Source of the DNA: Hymenobacter sp. BRD128
GTDB lineage: Bacteria > Bacteroidota > Bacteroidia > Cytophagales > Hymenobacteraceae
DNA: 64,000 nucleotides
Assembly (NCBI RefSeq): GCF_013256625.1
Contig: NZ_CP053908.1
Coordinates: forward strand, 4,030,001 to 4,094,000
Direction of reading: 5' to 3'
This document shows, in pieces, positions 17,268 through 27,648 of the stretch (the stretch's first letter is position 1; each line of letters opens with the position of its first letter). The notes under the pieces were generated by a model. That model had not been told where the DNA came from. It searched no databases and saw only the letters and a program-made list of their open reading frames with translations. The position numbers were made by a program, and so were the translations under genes.

Positions 17268-19115
17268 ATGTTACTCGCGCGTAATTTTTCGAAGCGCTGG
17301 CCGATGTGGCTAGGGTGGTTTGTGTTGCTGGGGCTGGCCGTCTTGGCCGACTGGTATCGGCGGGAGCGGGTGGCCTACGCCGACCTGGCGTACCAGCTGT
17401 TTTTCTTCATGCGTTACGGCGATTTTTTTATTCAGAACCGGCGCTTTGTAGCGGGGCTGACGCAAATCTTGCCGCTATTGGGTACCTGGCTGCATGCGCC
17501 GGTGGGCGTGCTGCTGCGCCTCTATTCGCTGTCATTTGCCGTGTACTACGCGGGCATCTTCGGGCTGTGCGCCCGGTGGCTGCGCAACGAGCGGGTGGCG
17601 CTGGCCGTGCCGCTGCTCTACGCGCTGGTGGCGGCCCGCACCTTCTACTGGGCGCAGTCGGAGCTACCCCAGAGCCTGGCAATCCTGCTGTTTTACTACG
17701 CCGGCATTAGTGGGCAGGCGCCCTTGCGCCGCCGGTTTTCTACCATCGCGCTAATTGCCCTGGTGCCCGTCATCATCTTTGGGCACCCGCTGATGCTGCT
17801 GCCGTTCGGCTTTCTATGGGTCTACGACTGGCTGCTGAATCGGCGGTGGCGCGATGGCCTCTACTATGTGCCGATACTGCTGGCGGTGCTCACGTATTGG
17901 TACCGCACCGCTACCATCCCGCCCGGCTCCTACGAGGCGCAGCGCCTGACGACGCCTACCATCGGCGCGCTGCTGCATTTTTTTGACAACCCAAGCTTTA
18001 CGCAGCTGCTGGTGATGTGCCGGGGTACGCTGGCCGCGCTGCCGGTGCTGCTAGGCCTGCTCACTGTATATTACCTGTGGCCCGCCGGGCGCGGCCTGGC
18101 CTGGCTCACGGCCGGCCGCGCGCCCGGCGCGCGGCTGCGCTGGTTGTGGCTGGTGGCGTTCGGCACCGTGTACCTGGCCATTGTGTGCACCTCGTACCCG
18201 GGCGAGCAGGACTTGGTGTATTTTGAAAACCTGCTGCTGCCGCTGGCCGTGGCCTTGCTCATCCCGTTTTGCGTGGAGGTGCTGCCCGCTTTGCTGGCGC
18301 GGCCGGCGAGCAGCCGGGCGGCGGCGCTAGTGCTCACGGTGGTGATGCTGGCCCGGCTAGGCTTCATCCAGCACTTGAGCGAGCCCTACGTGCAGCACCA
18401 GCGCTGGCTGACGCGGGTGCTGAATTATACCCGGCAGTTTCCGGAGCGCAAATTCATAATGGGCGAGGCCACCGCCGACCCGCACAACCAGCGCGCCACC
18501 AACGGTACACTGTGGGCCGCCGCCTACGAGTCGATGCTGGTAAGCACGCTGCCTAGCCCCGACTCGGCGCGCACCGTGCTTATTGTGCCGGAGGCCGAGA
18601 AGCTAGCCGCTGGCCAAAACAACAACTTATTTCTCGGTCCCTGGGATACGAGCCCGCTGCCGGAGCTACCAGCCCGGTATTTCCGCCTGCCAGCCACGCC
18701 TTATCGCCTGCTGGTCACCAGCCCCCCGGCTGGCCCCGACGCGGCGCCCTACCTGGCCGCCGTAGCTCAAGCCACTAAGCTGCAGATAGTGGAGATTCCG
18801 CGCGCGCTGCGGGCTAGCCGCGCGCGCACCGTGGTGGTGCGGCTCACTGCCCCGGCCGGCCAGCTCCTACACGCTGGCTTAAACGCACCGGCTAGCCTCC
18901 GGCTCAGCACCCGCTTCATCCTCGACCCCACCTACGAAGTGCCAACCGAAGTCACCAGCTCGCCGCTCGAGGTAGATGTGCGGGGCGCCTGGACCCAGGT
19001 GCTGCCCCTGCATTGTCCCGATAAGCCCGGCACCTACGTGCTGGACGTTAGTCTGGAGTCGAACGACCCGGCCCAGGTGCTCGTGCGGCAGCGTCAATCT
19101 GTGCGGGTCGAATAA
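17268..19115 (+). CDS. Polytopic membrane protein with long soluble C-terminal region
   Basis: A 615-residue protein. The first ~360 residues are mostly hydrophobic membrane segments; residues ~380-615 are hydrophilic. The late part contains a beta-rich stretch (STRFILDPTYEVPTEVTSS, then PGTYVLDVSLES). I do not recognise the family. The layout, a GT-C-like membrane half with a periplasmic tail, matches other proteins in this cluster, and AFYWAQSELPQ-like sequence (TFYWAQSELPQSLAI) lies in a loop. It is the last plus-strand gene before the convergent module 2, with stops 33 bases apart. A role in surface glycan assembly is inferred from context only. Confidence 0.6.
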   Translation: MLLARNFSKRWPMWLGWFVLLGLAVLADWYRRERVAYADLAYQLFFFMRYGDFFIQNRRFVAGLTQILPLLGTWLHAPVGVLLRLYSLSFAVYYAGIFGLCARWLRNERVALAVPLLYALVAARTFYWAQSELPQSLAILLFYYAGISGQAPLRRRFSTIALIALVPVIIFGHPLMLLPFGFLWVYDWLLNRRWRDGLYYVPILLAVLTYWYRTATIPPGSYEAQRLTTPTIGALLHFFDNPSFTQLLVMCRGTLAALPVLLGLLTVYYLWPAGRGLAWLTAGRAPGARLRWLWLVAFGTVYLAIVCTSYPGEQDLVYFENLLLPLAVALLIPFCVEVLPALLARPASSRAAALVLTVVMLARLGFIQHLSEPYVQHQRWLTRVLNYTRQFPERKFIMGEATADPHNQRATNGTLWAAAYESMLVSTLPSPDSARTVLIVPEAEKLAAGQNNNLFLGPWDTSPLPELPARYFRLPATPYRLLVTSPPAGPDAAPYLAAVAQATKLQIVEIPRALRASRARTVVVRLTAPAGQLLHAGLNAPASLRLSTRFILDPTYEVPTEVTSSPLEVDVRGAWTQVLPLHCPDKPGTYVLDVSLESNDPAQVLVRQRQSVRVE

Positions 19116-19145
19116 GCAGCAGCTAAGCGCTTGTCTTAAAGATGA

Positions 19146-20465
19146 TTAGCTGCCTGGCTTGGGCGGGACTGGTGGCCAATCAAGCCAGAAAAACCGCTCG
19201 CGGTACCAGGTGGCCGTCATGTCGCAGCAGTGCAGGATACCGCGGTAATACTGCCAGGTCTGCAATTGGTTGAGGGCCACGCCCAGCACGAGCAGCACCC
19301 CCAGTAGCACCCCGGCCCAGCGCCGCCGGAAGGCCCGCTCCAGCAGCGCCGCCAGGGGCAAGCTCAGCAGCGGGTAGAGGCTGATGAGCGGCCGGGCCCC
19401 AAAGCTGCCCCCGTAGCCCCAGTCCCACCACGAATACGTGACCCACAGCACCAGCGGCAGCAACGCCAGCAGCACCGGCAGGGCCGCCCGCGCCGGCCCG
19501 CGCAGCGCCAGGATGCCGAGCAGCGCCAGCCCCATCAGCGGCGAGTAAGTCAGCCAGCCCTTGCGGATACTAAACAGGCCCTCGCGTAGGTGCGGGTGGG
19601 CAAAATCGAAGTGCTCGTCGGGATAAGTGTCAATGTGCCAGGCACCGCCGTAGTGGTGCCAGTAGAGCAGCTGGCCGAGCAGCAGCGCGCCCGCTACGCC
19701 CGCCGCTAGGGCCACTTGCCCTTTGTGCTGCCACAAGTCGCGCGCCCGGCCGCGCACCGCCGCCCCCGAAGTCAGCCCCCACAGGGCCGGCACCAGCACG
19801 TTCCAGGCTTCGGTAAAGCGCACCAGCGTGAGCAGGCCCAGCACCAGGCCCAAGCCCAGCGCGTCGCGCCGGCGAAAGTGGGCTAGCCACTGCCCCGTCA
19901 GGCCCAGCAGCACGGCATTGAGCATAAATAACGTGCCGTGCGACATGGGCGACTCGTAGCTGGCGTAGCAGAAGAAGTTGGTGCCCAGCCCGATAGCCAG
20001 CAGCGTCGCCGCCGTAGTCAGGTCATCAAAGTAGCGCCGCAGCACGCCCCGCAACACCCACAGCCCCAGCATGGCCCATAATAGGCTGCCGAGTTGAATA
20101 GCGTGCTGGTAGGATGAAGAAAAGCCGTCGGGCCTGCTCGTTGCGCCCGCTAGGGCTAGGCCGTGCGCTACCCAAAAGGCAGGCGCGTAGAACAGACTCA
20201 TTCCTAGCGGATACTTGATGACGTGCCCGCCGTTGGGGGCAGCAATAAGCACGTAGCGATTATCCAGCTCGGGGCGGTACTGCTGCCGGGCGTAGGCCGT
20301 GTAGGTGCCGTTGCCCTGGTCGTGGTAGATAAACTGGCTGGGCAGGTACTGGTAGTAGCCGGCCGTATCCCAGACCAGCACGTCGGCGTGGTCCCATTTG
20401 GCGGTTTTGTTTACGACCACCAACGCCAGGACGAGCGTAAACAAAACCACTAACAGAGATTTCAT
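19146..20465 (-). CDS. GT-C-like membrane protein, paralogue of the 10451 gene (module 2)
   Basis: A 439-residue polytopic protein. It shares ordered blocks with the 622-residue protein at 10451-12319: WDTAGYYQYLPSQFIYHD, DGFSSSYQHAIQLGSLLWAM, LRRYFDDLTTAATLL, LFSIRKGWLTYSPLM and DWGYGGSFGARPLISLYPLL. It lacks the C-terminal beta-sandwich of that paralogue. It is downstream of its own lipoprotein (20544) on the same strand, with a gap of 78 bases. So the module order, lipoprotein then membrane protein, is kept in both copies. Function is inferred as sugar transfer or glycan export; no active site can be proven from the sequence. Confidence 0.7.
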   Translation of the reverse strand: MKSLLVVLFTLVLALVVVNKTAKWDHADVLVWDTAGYYQYLPSQFIYHDQGNGTYTAYARQQYRPELDNRYVLIAAPNGGHVIKYPLGMSLFYAPAFWVAHGLALAGATSRPDGFSSSYQHAIQLGSLLWAMLGLWVLRGVLRRYFDDLTTAATLLAIGLGTNFFCYASYESPMSHGTLFMLNAVLLGLTGQWLAHFRRRDALGLGLVLGLLTLVRFTEAWNVLVPALWGLTSGAAVRGRARDLWQHKGQVALAAGVAGALLLGQLLYWHHYGGAWHIDTYPDEHFDFAHPHLREGLFSIRKGWLTYSPLMGLALLGILALRGPARAALPVLLALLPLVLWVTYSWWDWGYGGSFGARPLISLYPLLSLPLAALLERAFRRRWAGVLLGVLLVLGVALNQLQTWQYYRGILHCCDMTATWYRERFFWLDWPPVPPKPGS

Positions 20466-20543
20466 CGGATACGGTAACGGGTGCCGCCGCTAGCCCCTCG
20501 GCCCGCGGCGCGGCCCCAGATAAGGCCTGGCTGGCGCGCTGAT

Positions 20544-21107
20544 TTACTTAGCTACTTGGCTCAGCGTGAGGTCATCGAGGTAAGTGGGCTGGCCTGCCCC
20601 GGCGCCCCACATATACACCATGATGCGGCTGGTAGCCGACACGGTTGGTGGCACCGTAATTACATGCTCAATGTGCTTCCACTCATTGAGCTTCGGCACT
20701 TCCTTGCCCAGGTCGATGGCCTCCCACAGGGCTTTGGCGCCGGTAGCCGGGTCTTTTATCTCCGCCACCAGCTTAGCCGCGTTCTGGTCGCCGGTGCGCA
20801 TTACCCAGGCGCTAATGCGAATTTTATCGGGCCGCATCGTGCTAAGGCGCCCCAGCGGGTTGCTGTAGCCCAGTCCGTACTCTATGCCGGGCTGCACTAC
20901 GATGCTGTAAGCACCCGAATGGGCCTTTTCGCGAGTAAGCGAAGGCACATCACCTACCCAGCCGTCGAGGTGGTCAAAATCGTTGCTCGTCAATACGTCT
21001 TTCTCCTCCGCACTAGTTTTGGAGCAGCCGCTGCCGAGTAGAAGTCCTAGGCCGAGCGCCGAAAAGGTGAATAATCTGGCTAACTGAGTAGAAAATGCGA
21101 GGTGCAT
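20544..21107 (-). CDS. Lipoprotein with carbohydrate-binding-like beta-sandwich (module 2)
   Basis: The ATG at 21107 gives MHLAFSTQLARL and a clear lipobox (LGLLLGSGCSKTS), 187 residues in all. The mature part matches the module 1 lipoprotein block by block: SNDFDHLDGWVGD, LTREKAHSGAYSIVV, RISAWVMRTGDQNAAKLVAE, PKLNEWKHIEHV and PTYLDDLTLSQV. It is expected to be anchored in the outer membrane or the periplasmic face and may bind glycan or stabilise its membrane-protein partner. An exact -7 element at 21140 lies 32 bases from the ATG. A ligand cannot be named. Confidence 0.72.
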   Translation of the reverse strand: MHLAFSTQLARLFTFSALGLGLLLGSGCSKTSAEEKDVLTSNDFDHLDGWVGDVPSLTREKAHSGAYSIVVQPGIEYGLGYSNPLGRLSTMRPDKIRISAWVMRTGDQNAAKLVAEIKDPATGAKALWEAIDLGKEVPKLNEWKHIEHVITVPPTVSATSRIMVYMWGAGAGQPTYLDDLTLSQVAK

Positions 21108-21139
21108 AAAAAAGAGCTTGCTAGGTAAAAGACCTGTGA

Positions 21140-21147
21140 CAAAGGTA
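21140..21147 (-). promoter_or_regulatory. -7 promoter element for lipoprotein module 2
   Basis: TACCTTTG on the minus strand is an exact match, 32 bases from the ATG at 21107. The equivalent position upstream of module 1 also has an exact element. Confidence 0.6.
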
Positions 21148-21346
21148 GGGCGGCTGTCGGGCACTTGAGGTCCATTATTGGCCCTATATCGACCGCGCGT
21201 TGCCACCTAGCGGCAGGCAATAAGCTTGGCCGCGCCACCAACTGCCAGCATCGCCTGCACTTCAGCCCCAACTTTGAAGCGCCGTTGCCACCAGCAGCCA
21301 GTGAGTCAATAGCAACGCTATTGCTTGCTGCCTTCTACCCGTGCCT

Positions 21347-22864
21347 ATGCCTGCTACTGCTCTCCCTGCCCTGCGCGTCCGACCGCAACTCGCGTTGCTG
21401 CTGCTTTTTACCTTGATTTACAGCCTGGTATCGCTGGTGAATCAGGTGAATTTTCGCACGGGTGCGCTCGATATGGGCTACGAGGCGCAGGCCGTCACCG
21501 ACTTTGCGCACCTGCGGGCGCCCCGCGTTACGCTGCTACCCGATGCGCCGCCCACCGCCTTCCTGGCCAATCACTTCAGCCTGACGCCGGCCCTGGCGGT
21601 GCCGCTCTACTACTTGGTGGGCCCGGTGTGGGCCCTGCTGCTGCTGCAAATCGGGGCGCTGCTGGTGGGGCTGGAAGGTGCCCGGCGCTATGCCCGCTCG
21701 GTGGGGGCTAGCGAGGCGCTGGCCAACTGGGCGCTGGCTTTTCTGGGCAGCCAATGGGCGCTTTTCTCGGCGCTAGGGTTCGATTTTCACGATAATGTGC
21801 TGGTCGCGATGGTCCTGCCCTGGCTGGCCCGCTGGGTGGCCCAGGGGCGCTGGGGCCGGGCGGGGCTAGCGGCGGCTTTCAGCGTACTCAGCAAAGAAAA
21901 CCTGGCGCTGTGGCTAGCCTTTGTGCTGCTGGGGCTGGCCTGGCAGCACTGGCCGCGCCGGGCGGTGGTGTGGCGGGCCGCTGTAGGCGTGGTACTGGCG
22001 CTGGGCTACTTCGTAGCGGTGACGCGCTACCTCATGCCGGCCCTCGATACTACTCACCGGCCCTATACCCAGCTCGCCCGCTACGGCCAGTTCGGCTCCT
22101 CGCTGCCGGGCATTGCCGGGCACCTGCTCACGCACCCCGGCGTGCTCTGGAACGTGCTCTTCACCAACACGCTGCCCGATACGGCCTACGACTACATCAA
22201 GCTGGAGCTGTGGGTGGGCCTGCTGCTTTCGGGCGGCTGGGCGCTGCCGCGCCGCCCCTGGTATGCGCTCATGCTGGTGCCCATCATTGGCCAGAAAGTA
22301 TTGGCCAATGATGCCGGCTTTTGGGGAATTAACTATCAGTACTCCGTCGAGATAGCGCCGGTGCTGACCCTGGCCGTGGCCGATGCCCTGGCTAGCCGCC
22401 GCCCGGCCAGCGCTCACCGCTGGCTCTGGGCGCTGGCCGGCGTGGTGCTCTTTACGGTGGTCACGCTCTATACCAGGCGCAGCACCTGGTACGACCGCAG
22501 CACCACCAACTTTCTCATTGGCAGCCATTACCGCCCGGCTTATGCCGACCGTGCGGCGCTGCGGGCGGCGCTGGCCAGGGTGCCGGCCGGAGTGCCGCTC
22601 AGCGCTTCCTCGACCCTGGTGCCGCATCTCACCGACCGGCGCAACTTGTTTCTGTTTCCGGTGCTGCGCACGGCCCGGCTCGTGGCCCTGCTGCGCGAGC
22701 CTGACGAGCGCGGTGCCTGGCCGCTCTCGCCGGCCGAGGGCAAGCGTGCCGCCGCGCAGCTCTGCGCCGACCCCAGCTACCGCGTGCTCTATGAAGATGC
22801 CCGGGTAGTACTACTGGCCCGGCAGTTTGCCCCGCCCGACTCGGCGGCCTCGTGGCGGCCCTAG
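21347..22864 (+). CDS. DUF2079 family membrane protein
   Basis: A 505-residue polytopic protein with the DUF2079 signature in its first loop (RTGALDMGYEAQAVTDFAH, then AFLANHFSLTPALAVPLYYL, with the conserved HFS/HFSP-like site) and LSKENLALWL further on. DUF2079 proteins have a GT-C-like topology and sit in polysaccharide clusters of bacteria and archaea; their substrate is unknown. A GTG at 21341 is in frame two codons earlier, but I prefer the ATG at 21347 (MPATALPALRVRPQ). It is divergent from lipoprotein module 2 and followed by a Uma2 remnant on the other strand. Confidence 0.82.
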   Translation: MPATALPALRVRPQLALLLLFTLIYSLVSLVNQVNFRTGALDMGYEAQAVTDFAHLRAPRVTLLPDAPPTAFLANHFSLTPALAVPLYYLVGPVWALLLLQIGALLVGLEGARRYARSVGASEALANWALAFLGSQWALFSALGFDFHDNVLVAMVLPWLARWVAQGRWGRAGLAAAFSVLSKENLALWLAFVLLGLAWQHWPRRAVVWRAAVGVVLALGYFVAVTRYLMPALDTTHRPYTQLARYGQFGSSLPGIAGHLLTHPGVLWNVLFTNTLPDTAYDYIKLELWVGLLLSGGWALPRRPWYALMLVPIIGQKVLANDAGFWGINYQYSVEIAPVLTLAVADALASRRPASAHRWLWALAGVVLFTVVTLYTRRSTWYDRSTTNFLIGSHYRPAYADRAALRAALARVPAGVPLSASSTLVPHLTDRRNLFLFPVLRTARLVALLREPDERGAWPLSPAEGKRAAAQLCADPSYRVLYEDARVVLLARQFAPPDSAASWRP

Positions 22865-22874
22865 CACCAGCGGG

Positions 22875-23126
22875 CTAGCCTTCCAGCGGCACGCCGCGGT
22901 AAAGGGCGGCCAGCGGCAGCATGGCACTTCCGCGGTAAGCGTGGGGTTAAGCGGGTTTTCGGGCGTCTTGGTTCGATTAAACTCCGCTTCCCCGCACACC
23001 GCCGACAAATCGGGGCTGGCATTGAGCACCTGCACGCGCTGGGCGCTTCGTTTCCGCCTCCAGGCGTAGATAGTCCTCGGGCGATACGCAGCCGGGCGCG
23101 TCGATTTTGAAAGCGGGCAGCCCCAT
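22875..23126 (-). pseudogene. Uma2-family endonuclease remnant
   Basis: The remnant can be read across three frames: MGLPAFKIDAPGCVSPEDYL then RLEAETK; SPDLSAVCGEAEFNRTK then NPLNPTLTAEV; and finally LPLAALYRGVPLEG with a stop. The SPEDYL start, the PDLSxVCGExEF core (the PD-(D/E)XK site) and the short LYxGVPL end are hallmarks of Uma2/DUF820 proteins. About 250 bases remain where a full gene needs ~570, so the middle is deleted and at least two frame changes are present. Uma2 genes occur in many copies in some bacteria and their role is unclear. This copy is dead. Confidence 0.7.
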
Positions 23127-23202
23127 AAAAGCAGGTAGTTAGGGCCCGGAAGCTTTTGCTTTTCAAAAATACGCCCCGTCCGCCCAACCCCGCCCGGCCT
23201 GT

Positions 23203-23210
23203 TACCTTTG
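23203..23210 (+). promoter_or_regulatory. -7 promoter element for the nucleotide-sugar block
   Basis: TACCTTTG is an exact match. It lies downstream of a TTG at 23156 and 27 bases before the GTG at 23237, so it favours the GTG start. Confidence 0.6.
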
Positions 23211-23236
23211 CAGGCGCAATTGCTTTTTCCCGACCC

Positions 23237-23865
23237 GTGGCCGAACCCGCTGCCGATTTCTACGCTCACCCCACCGCCGTGCTCGACGCGGGCTGCCGCG
23301 TGGGGGCGGGCAGTCGCATCTGGCACTTTTGCCACCTGGCGGCGGGGGCGGTGCTGGGCGAAAGCTGCTCGCTGGGCCAAAACGTGTTTGTGGCCGATGG
23401 GGTGACGCTGGGCCGCAACGTGAAGGTGCAAAACAACGTGAGCCTCTACGCAGGCGTGGTGTGCGAAGACGACGTTTTTCTGGGCCCCTCGGTGGTATTT
23501 ACCAACGTGAAAAACCCGCGCGCCGCCGTGCCGCGCCGGGGGCTGGCCACTACCAGCCTACGTACTTGGAGCAGGGCGTCAGCATCGGGGCCAATGCGAC
23601 CGTGGTGTGCGGCGTGCGGCTCGGGCGCTACGCGTTTGTGGGCGCCGGCAGCGTCGTCACGCGCAACGTTCCGGCCCATGCGCTCGTCTACGGCACGCCC
23701 GCCCGGCAGCACGGCTGGCTGAGCGCCGCCGGCCACCGGCTAGCCTTCGACGAAAGTGGCCGGGCCAGCTGCCCCGAAACGGGCGAACAGTACCTGCTTA
23801 GCCCCGATAAAAAATCGGTGTCAATTGTGAGTGAAGAAGTTATCTCGCTAACGGCCAACTCATAA
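23237..23865 (+). pseudogene. WbpD/WlbB-like sugar N-acetyltransferase, frameshifted
   Basis: Left-handed beta-helix (hexapeptide repeat) acetyltransferase acting on a UDP-3-amino sugar. From the GTG at 23237 it reads VAEPAADFYAHPTAVLD, then repeated hexapeptides (GVTLGRNVKVQNNVSLYAGV, EDDVFLGPSVVFTNVKNPRA). At a run of five G (23538-23542) the frame breaks; one extra G restores AGHYQPTYLEQGVSIGANAT and the family end VVTRNVPAHALVYGTPARQ, stopping at 23865 (209 residues). The plain frame stops at 23722. WbpD works with a 6-dehydrogenase, oxidoreductase and aminotransferase; only a dehydrogenase follows here. Family assignment is firm; the break may be a sequencing error. Confidence 0.8.
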
Positions 23866-23896
23866 CTCATAATTACTAACTCCTAACTCTAAAGAA

Positions 23897-25198
<1,302 letters not shown>

Positions 25199-25286
25199 GC
25201 CGGTTTTGCGGTAGCAGTTTTTCGTTTTCGGCCTGGGCAGAAACGCGAAACGGTAACGAAAACCATCAATGAAAAACGAGTTAGCT

Positions 25287-26309
25287 ATGAGCAAAATTCT
25301 GGTTACCGGCGGGGCCGGCTACATCGGCTCGCACACCGTAGTCGAGCTGGCGCAGGCGGGCTACGAGCCGATTATCATCGATAATTTCAGCAACTCGCAG
25401 GAGTCGGCGCTGGCGGGCATCCAGGCCATTCTGGGCCGTGAGGTGCCGTGCCACCGCATCGACTGCGGCGATGCCGAGGCGCTGCGCCAGGTATTTAAGG
25501 CCGAGGGCAACATTGCCGGCGTCATTCACTTCGCGGCTTTCAAGGCGGTGGGCGAGTCGGTGCAGAAGCCGCTAGCCTACTTCCACAACAACGTGGGCTC
25601 GCTCATCACGCTCTTGCAGGTGATGCAGGAAAAGAAGGTTGAGAATCTGGTATTTTCGTCGTCGTGCACCGTCTACGGCGTGCCCGACCACCTGCCTGTG
25701 ACCGAGGCCACGCCCACCAAGCCCGCTAGCTCGCCCTACGGCCGCACCAAGCAGATGTGCGAAGACATCGTGCACGACGCGGCCGGCGCGCCCGACAACA
25801 AGGTGCACACCATTTTGCTGCGCTACTTCAACCCCATCGGGGCGCACGCGTCGGCCAAGATTGGCGAGCTGCCGCTAGGGGTGCCCAACAACCTGGTGCC
25901 CTTCATCACGCAAACGGCGGCCGGTTTGCGCGAGAAGCTGACTATTTTCGGCAACGACTATGACACGCCCGACGGCACCAACGTGCGCGACTACATCCAC
26001 GTGGTAGACTTGGCTAAGGCCCATATCGTGGCCGTGCAGCGCCTGCTCGACCGCAAGGCCAGCGACGCGGTCGAAACCTTCAACGTGGGTACCGGCCACG
26101 GCAATACGGTGCTCGAAGTCGTGAAGACCTTCGAGCAGGCTAGCGGCCAGAAACTTAACTACGTAATCGGCCCGCGCCGCCCCGGCGACGTGCCCGCCAT
26201 CTACGCCGACGCTACAAAATCGGCCGAGGTGCTGGACTTTAAGACTACGACCTCCCTGTTCGACTCGCTGGCCAGCGCCTGGAAATGGCAGGAAACGTTG
26301 GGCAAGTAA
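25287..26309 (+). CDS. galE: UDP-glucose 4-epimerase
   Basis: Extended short-chain dehydrogenase that interconverts UDP-glucose and UDP-galactose with tightly bound NAD. I use the ATG at 25287 (MSKILVTGGAGYIGSHTVVE); one at 25269 adds six residues. The 340-residue protein shows the GxxGxxG cofactor motif, the SSSCTVYG and SPYGRTKQMCED catalytic Ser and YxxxK, ILRYFNPIGAH-type sequence (LLRYFNPIGAHASAKIGE), GTNVRDYIHVVDLA and NVGTGHGNTVLEV. All are as in GalE. It lies 88 bases after the dehydrogenase in the same direction, so it belongs to the nucleotide-sugar block. Confidence 0.94.
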   Translation: MSKILVTGGAGYIGSHTVVELAQAGYEPIIIDNFSNSQESALAGIQAILGREVPCHRIDCGDAEALRQVFKAEGNIAGVIHFAAFKAVGESVQKPLAYFHNNVGSLITLLQVMQEKKVENLVFSSSCTVYGVPDHLPVTEATPTKPASSPYGRTKQMCEDIVHDAAGAPDNKVHTILLRYFNPIGAHASAKIGELPLGVPNNLVPFITQTAAGLREKLTIFGNDYDTPDGTNVRDYIHVVDLAKAHIVAVQRLLDRKASDAVETFNVGTGHGNTVLEVVKTFEQASGQKLNYVIGPRRPGDVPAIYADATKSAEVLDFKTTTSLFDSLASAWKWQETLGK

Positions 26310-26433
26310 TTGCCAGGCTGACGAAGGAAGCATCTTATCACGGCTGCGTTCGTCAGATTTAGTAACCCAAGCCAGTCGAGTGTGGTAAGGTCCTTCGCTG
26401 CGCGGACGCTAGCTCAAAGATGACAAACGTTTT

Positions 26434-27489
26434 ATGAAAATTCTCATTACCGGCGGGGCCGGCTTCATTGGTTCGCACGTGGTGCGCCTGTTCGTGACCA
26501 AATACCCCGGGTACCAGATTCTGAATCTGGACGCGCTCACCTACGCGGGCAACCTGGAAAACCTGCGCGATATTGAACACGCGCCGAACTACAAGTTCAT
26601 CAAGGGCGACATTGCCGACCAGGCATTCGTTGACCAGCTGTTTGCTACCGAGGAGCCCGATGCCGTGATTCACCTCGCGGCCGAGAGCCACGTCGACCGC
26701 AGCATCACCGACCCGCTGGCTTTTGTGCGCACCAATGTGCTGGGTACCGTGTATCTGTTGAACGCGGCCAAAAACCTCTGGAAGCCCAACGGCTTTGAAG
26801 GCCATACGTTTTACCACGTCAGCACCGACGAGGTATACGGCTCGCTCGACTTCGGCCCCGAGCTGTTTACCGAAGAAACTTCCTATGACCCCCGCTCGCC
26901 CTACTCGGCTTCCAAGGCCAGCTCCGACCACTTTGTGCGCGCCTGGTACCACACCTACGGCCTGCCGATTAAGCTGAGCAACTGCTCAAACAACTACGGC
27001 CCCAACCACTTTCCCGAAAAGCTCATCCCGCTAGCCATTCACCGCCTGCGCACCGGCCAGAAAGTGCCCGTGTATGGCAAGGGTGAAAATGTGCGCGACT
27101 GGCTTTTCGTGAAAGACCACGCTACGGCCATCGACGCGGTGTTTCACCAAGGTAAGCTGGGCGACACCTACAACATCGGCGGCGTAAACGAGTGGCAGAA
27201 CCTGAAGCTCATCGAGCTGCTCTGCGATGTAGTGGACGAGAAAACCGGCCAGCCGGCCGGCACCTCGCGCCAGCTCATCACTTTCGTCACCGACCGCGCC
27301 GGCCACGACATGCGCTATGCCATCGACTCCAGCAAAATCATGAATGAGCTGGGCTGGAAGCCGAGCGTGACCTTCGAGCAGGGCCTGAGCCAGACCGTAG
27401 ATTGGTACCTGGCCAACCAGGAATGGCTCGATAACGTGACCAGCGGCGCCTACCAGGACTACAACCAGAAGCAGTACGGCAACCGCTAG
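26434..27489 (+). CDS. rfbB: dTDP-glucose 4,6-dehydratase
   Basis: Second enzyme of dTDP-6-deoxysugar synthesis: it makes dTDP-4-keto-6-deoxyglucose. The 351 residues carry the NAD motif ITGGAGFIGSHVVRLF, DALTYAGNLENL, the substrate motif AAESHVDRSI, the catalytic STDEVYGSL (Thr-Asp-Glu) and SPYSASKASSDHFVRA (YxxxK), then NCSNNYGPNHFPEKLIPL. The length and order match RfbB/RmlB exactly. rfbA is 1.3 kb downstream, beyond the WbpP/TviC-like gene. rfbC and rfbD, needed for rhamnose, are not in the window, so the final sugar may be rhamnose, quinovose-type or an amino sugar. Confidence 0.96.
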   Translation: MKILITGGAGFIGSHVVRLFVTKYPGYQILNLDALTYAGNLENLRDIEHAPNYKFIKGDIADQAFVDQLFATEEPDAVIHLAAESHVDRSITDPLAFVRTNVLGTVYLLNAAKNLWKPNGFEGHTFYHVSTDEVYGSLDFGPELFTEETSYDPRSPYSASKASSDHFVRAWYHTYGLPIKLSNCSNNYGPNHFPEKLIPLAIHRLRTGQKVPVYGKGENVRDWLFVKDHATAIDAVFHQGKLGDTYNIGGVNEWQNLKLIELLCDVVDEKTGQPAGTSRQLITFVTDRAGHDMRYAIDSSKIMNELGWKPSVTFEQGLSQTVDWYLANQEWLDNVTSGAYQDYNQKQYGNR

Positions 27490-27515
27490 GCTGGTAGTCA
27501 GCCTAAAATCGTGTG

Positions 27516-27635
27516 TCATTGCGAGCGCAACGAAGTGGAGCGCAGCAAGCTTTCCTCTCTGGCAGCAGGGGCAACCAAACGATTAACAACGATTAAGGAA
27601 AGATTGCCGCGCTCCACTTCGTTGCGCTCGCAATG
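27516..27635. repeat. Long intergenic palindrome, family B
   Basis: Arms of 27-28 bases at 27516-27543 and 27609-27635 are near-perfect inverted copies built on CATTGCGAGCGCAACGAAG, with about 65 bases between them. It lies between rfbB and the next epimerase gene in the same orientation. It differs in sequence from the GTCATGCTGAGC family but has the same architecture. Confidence 0.85.
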
Positions 27636-27648
27636 CCAAAACAGCTTT

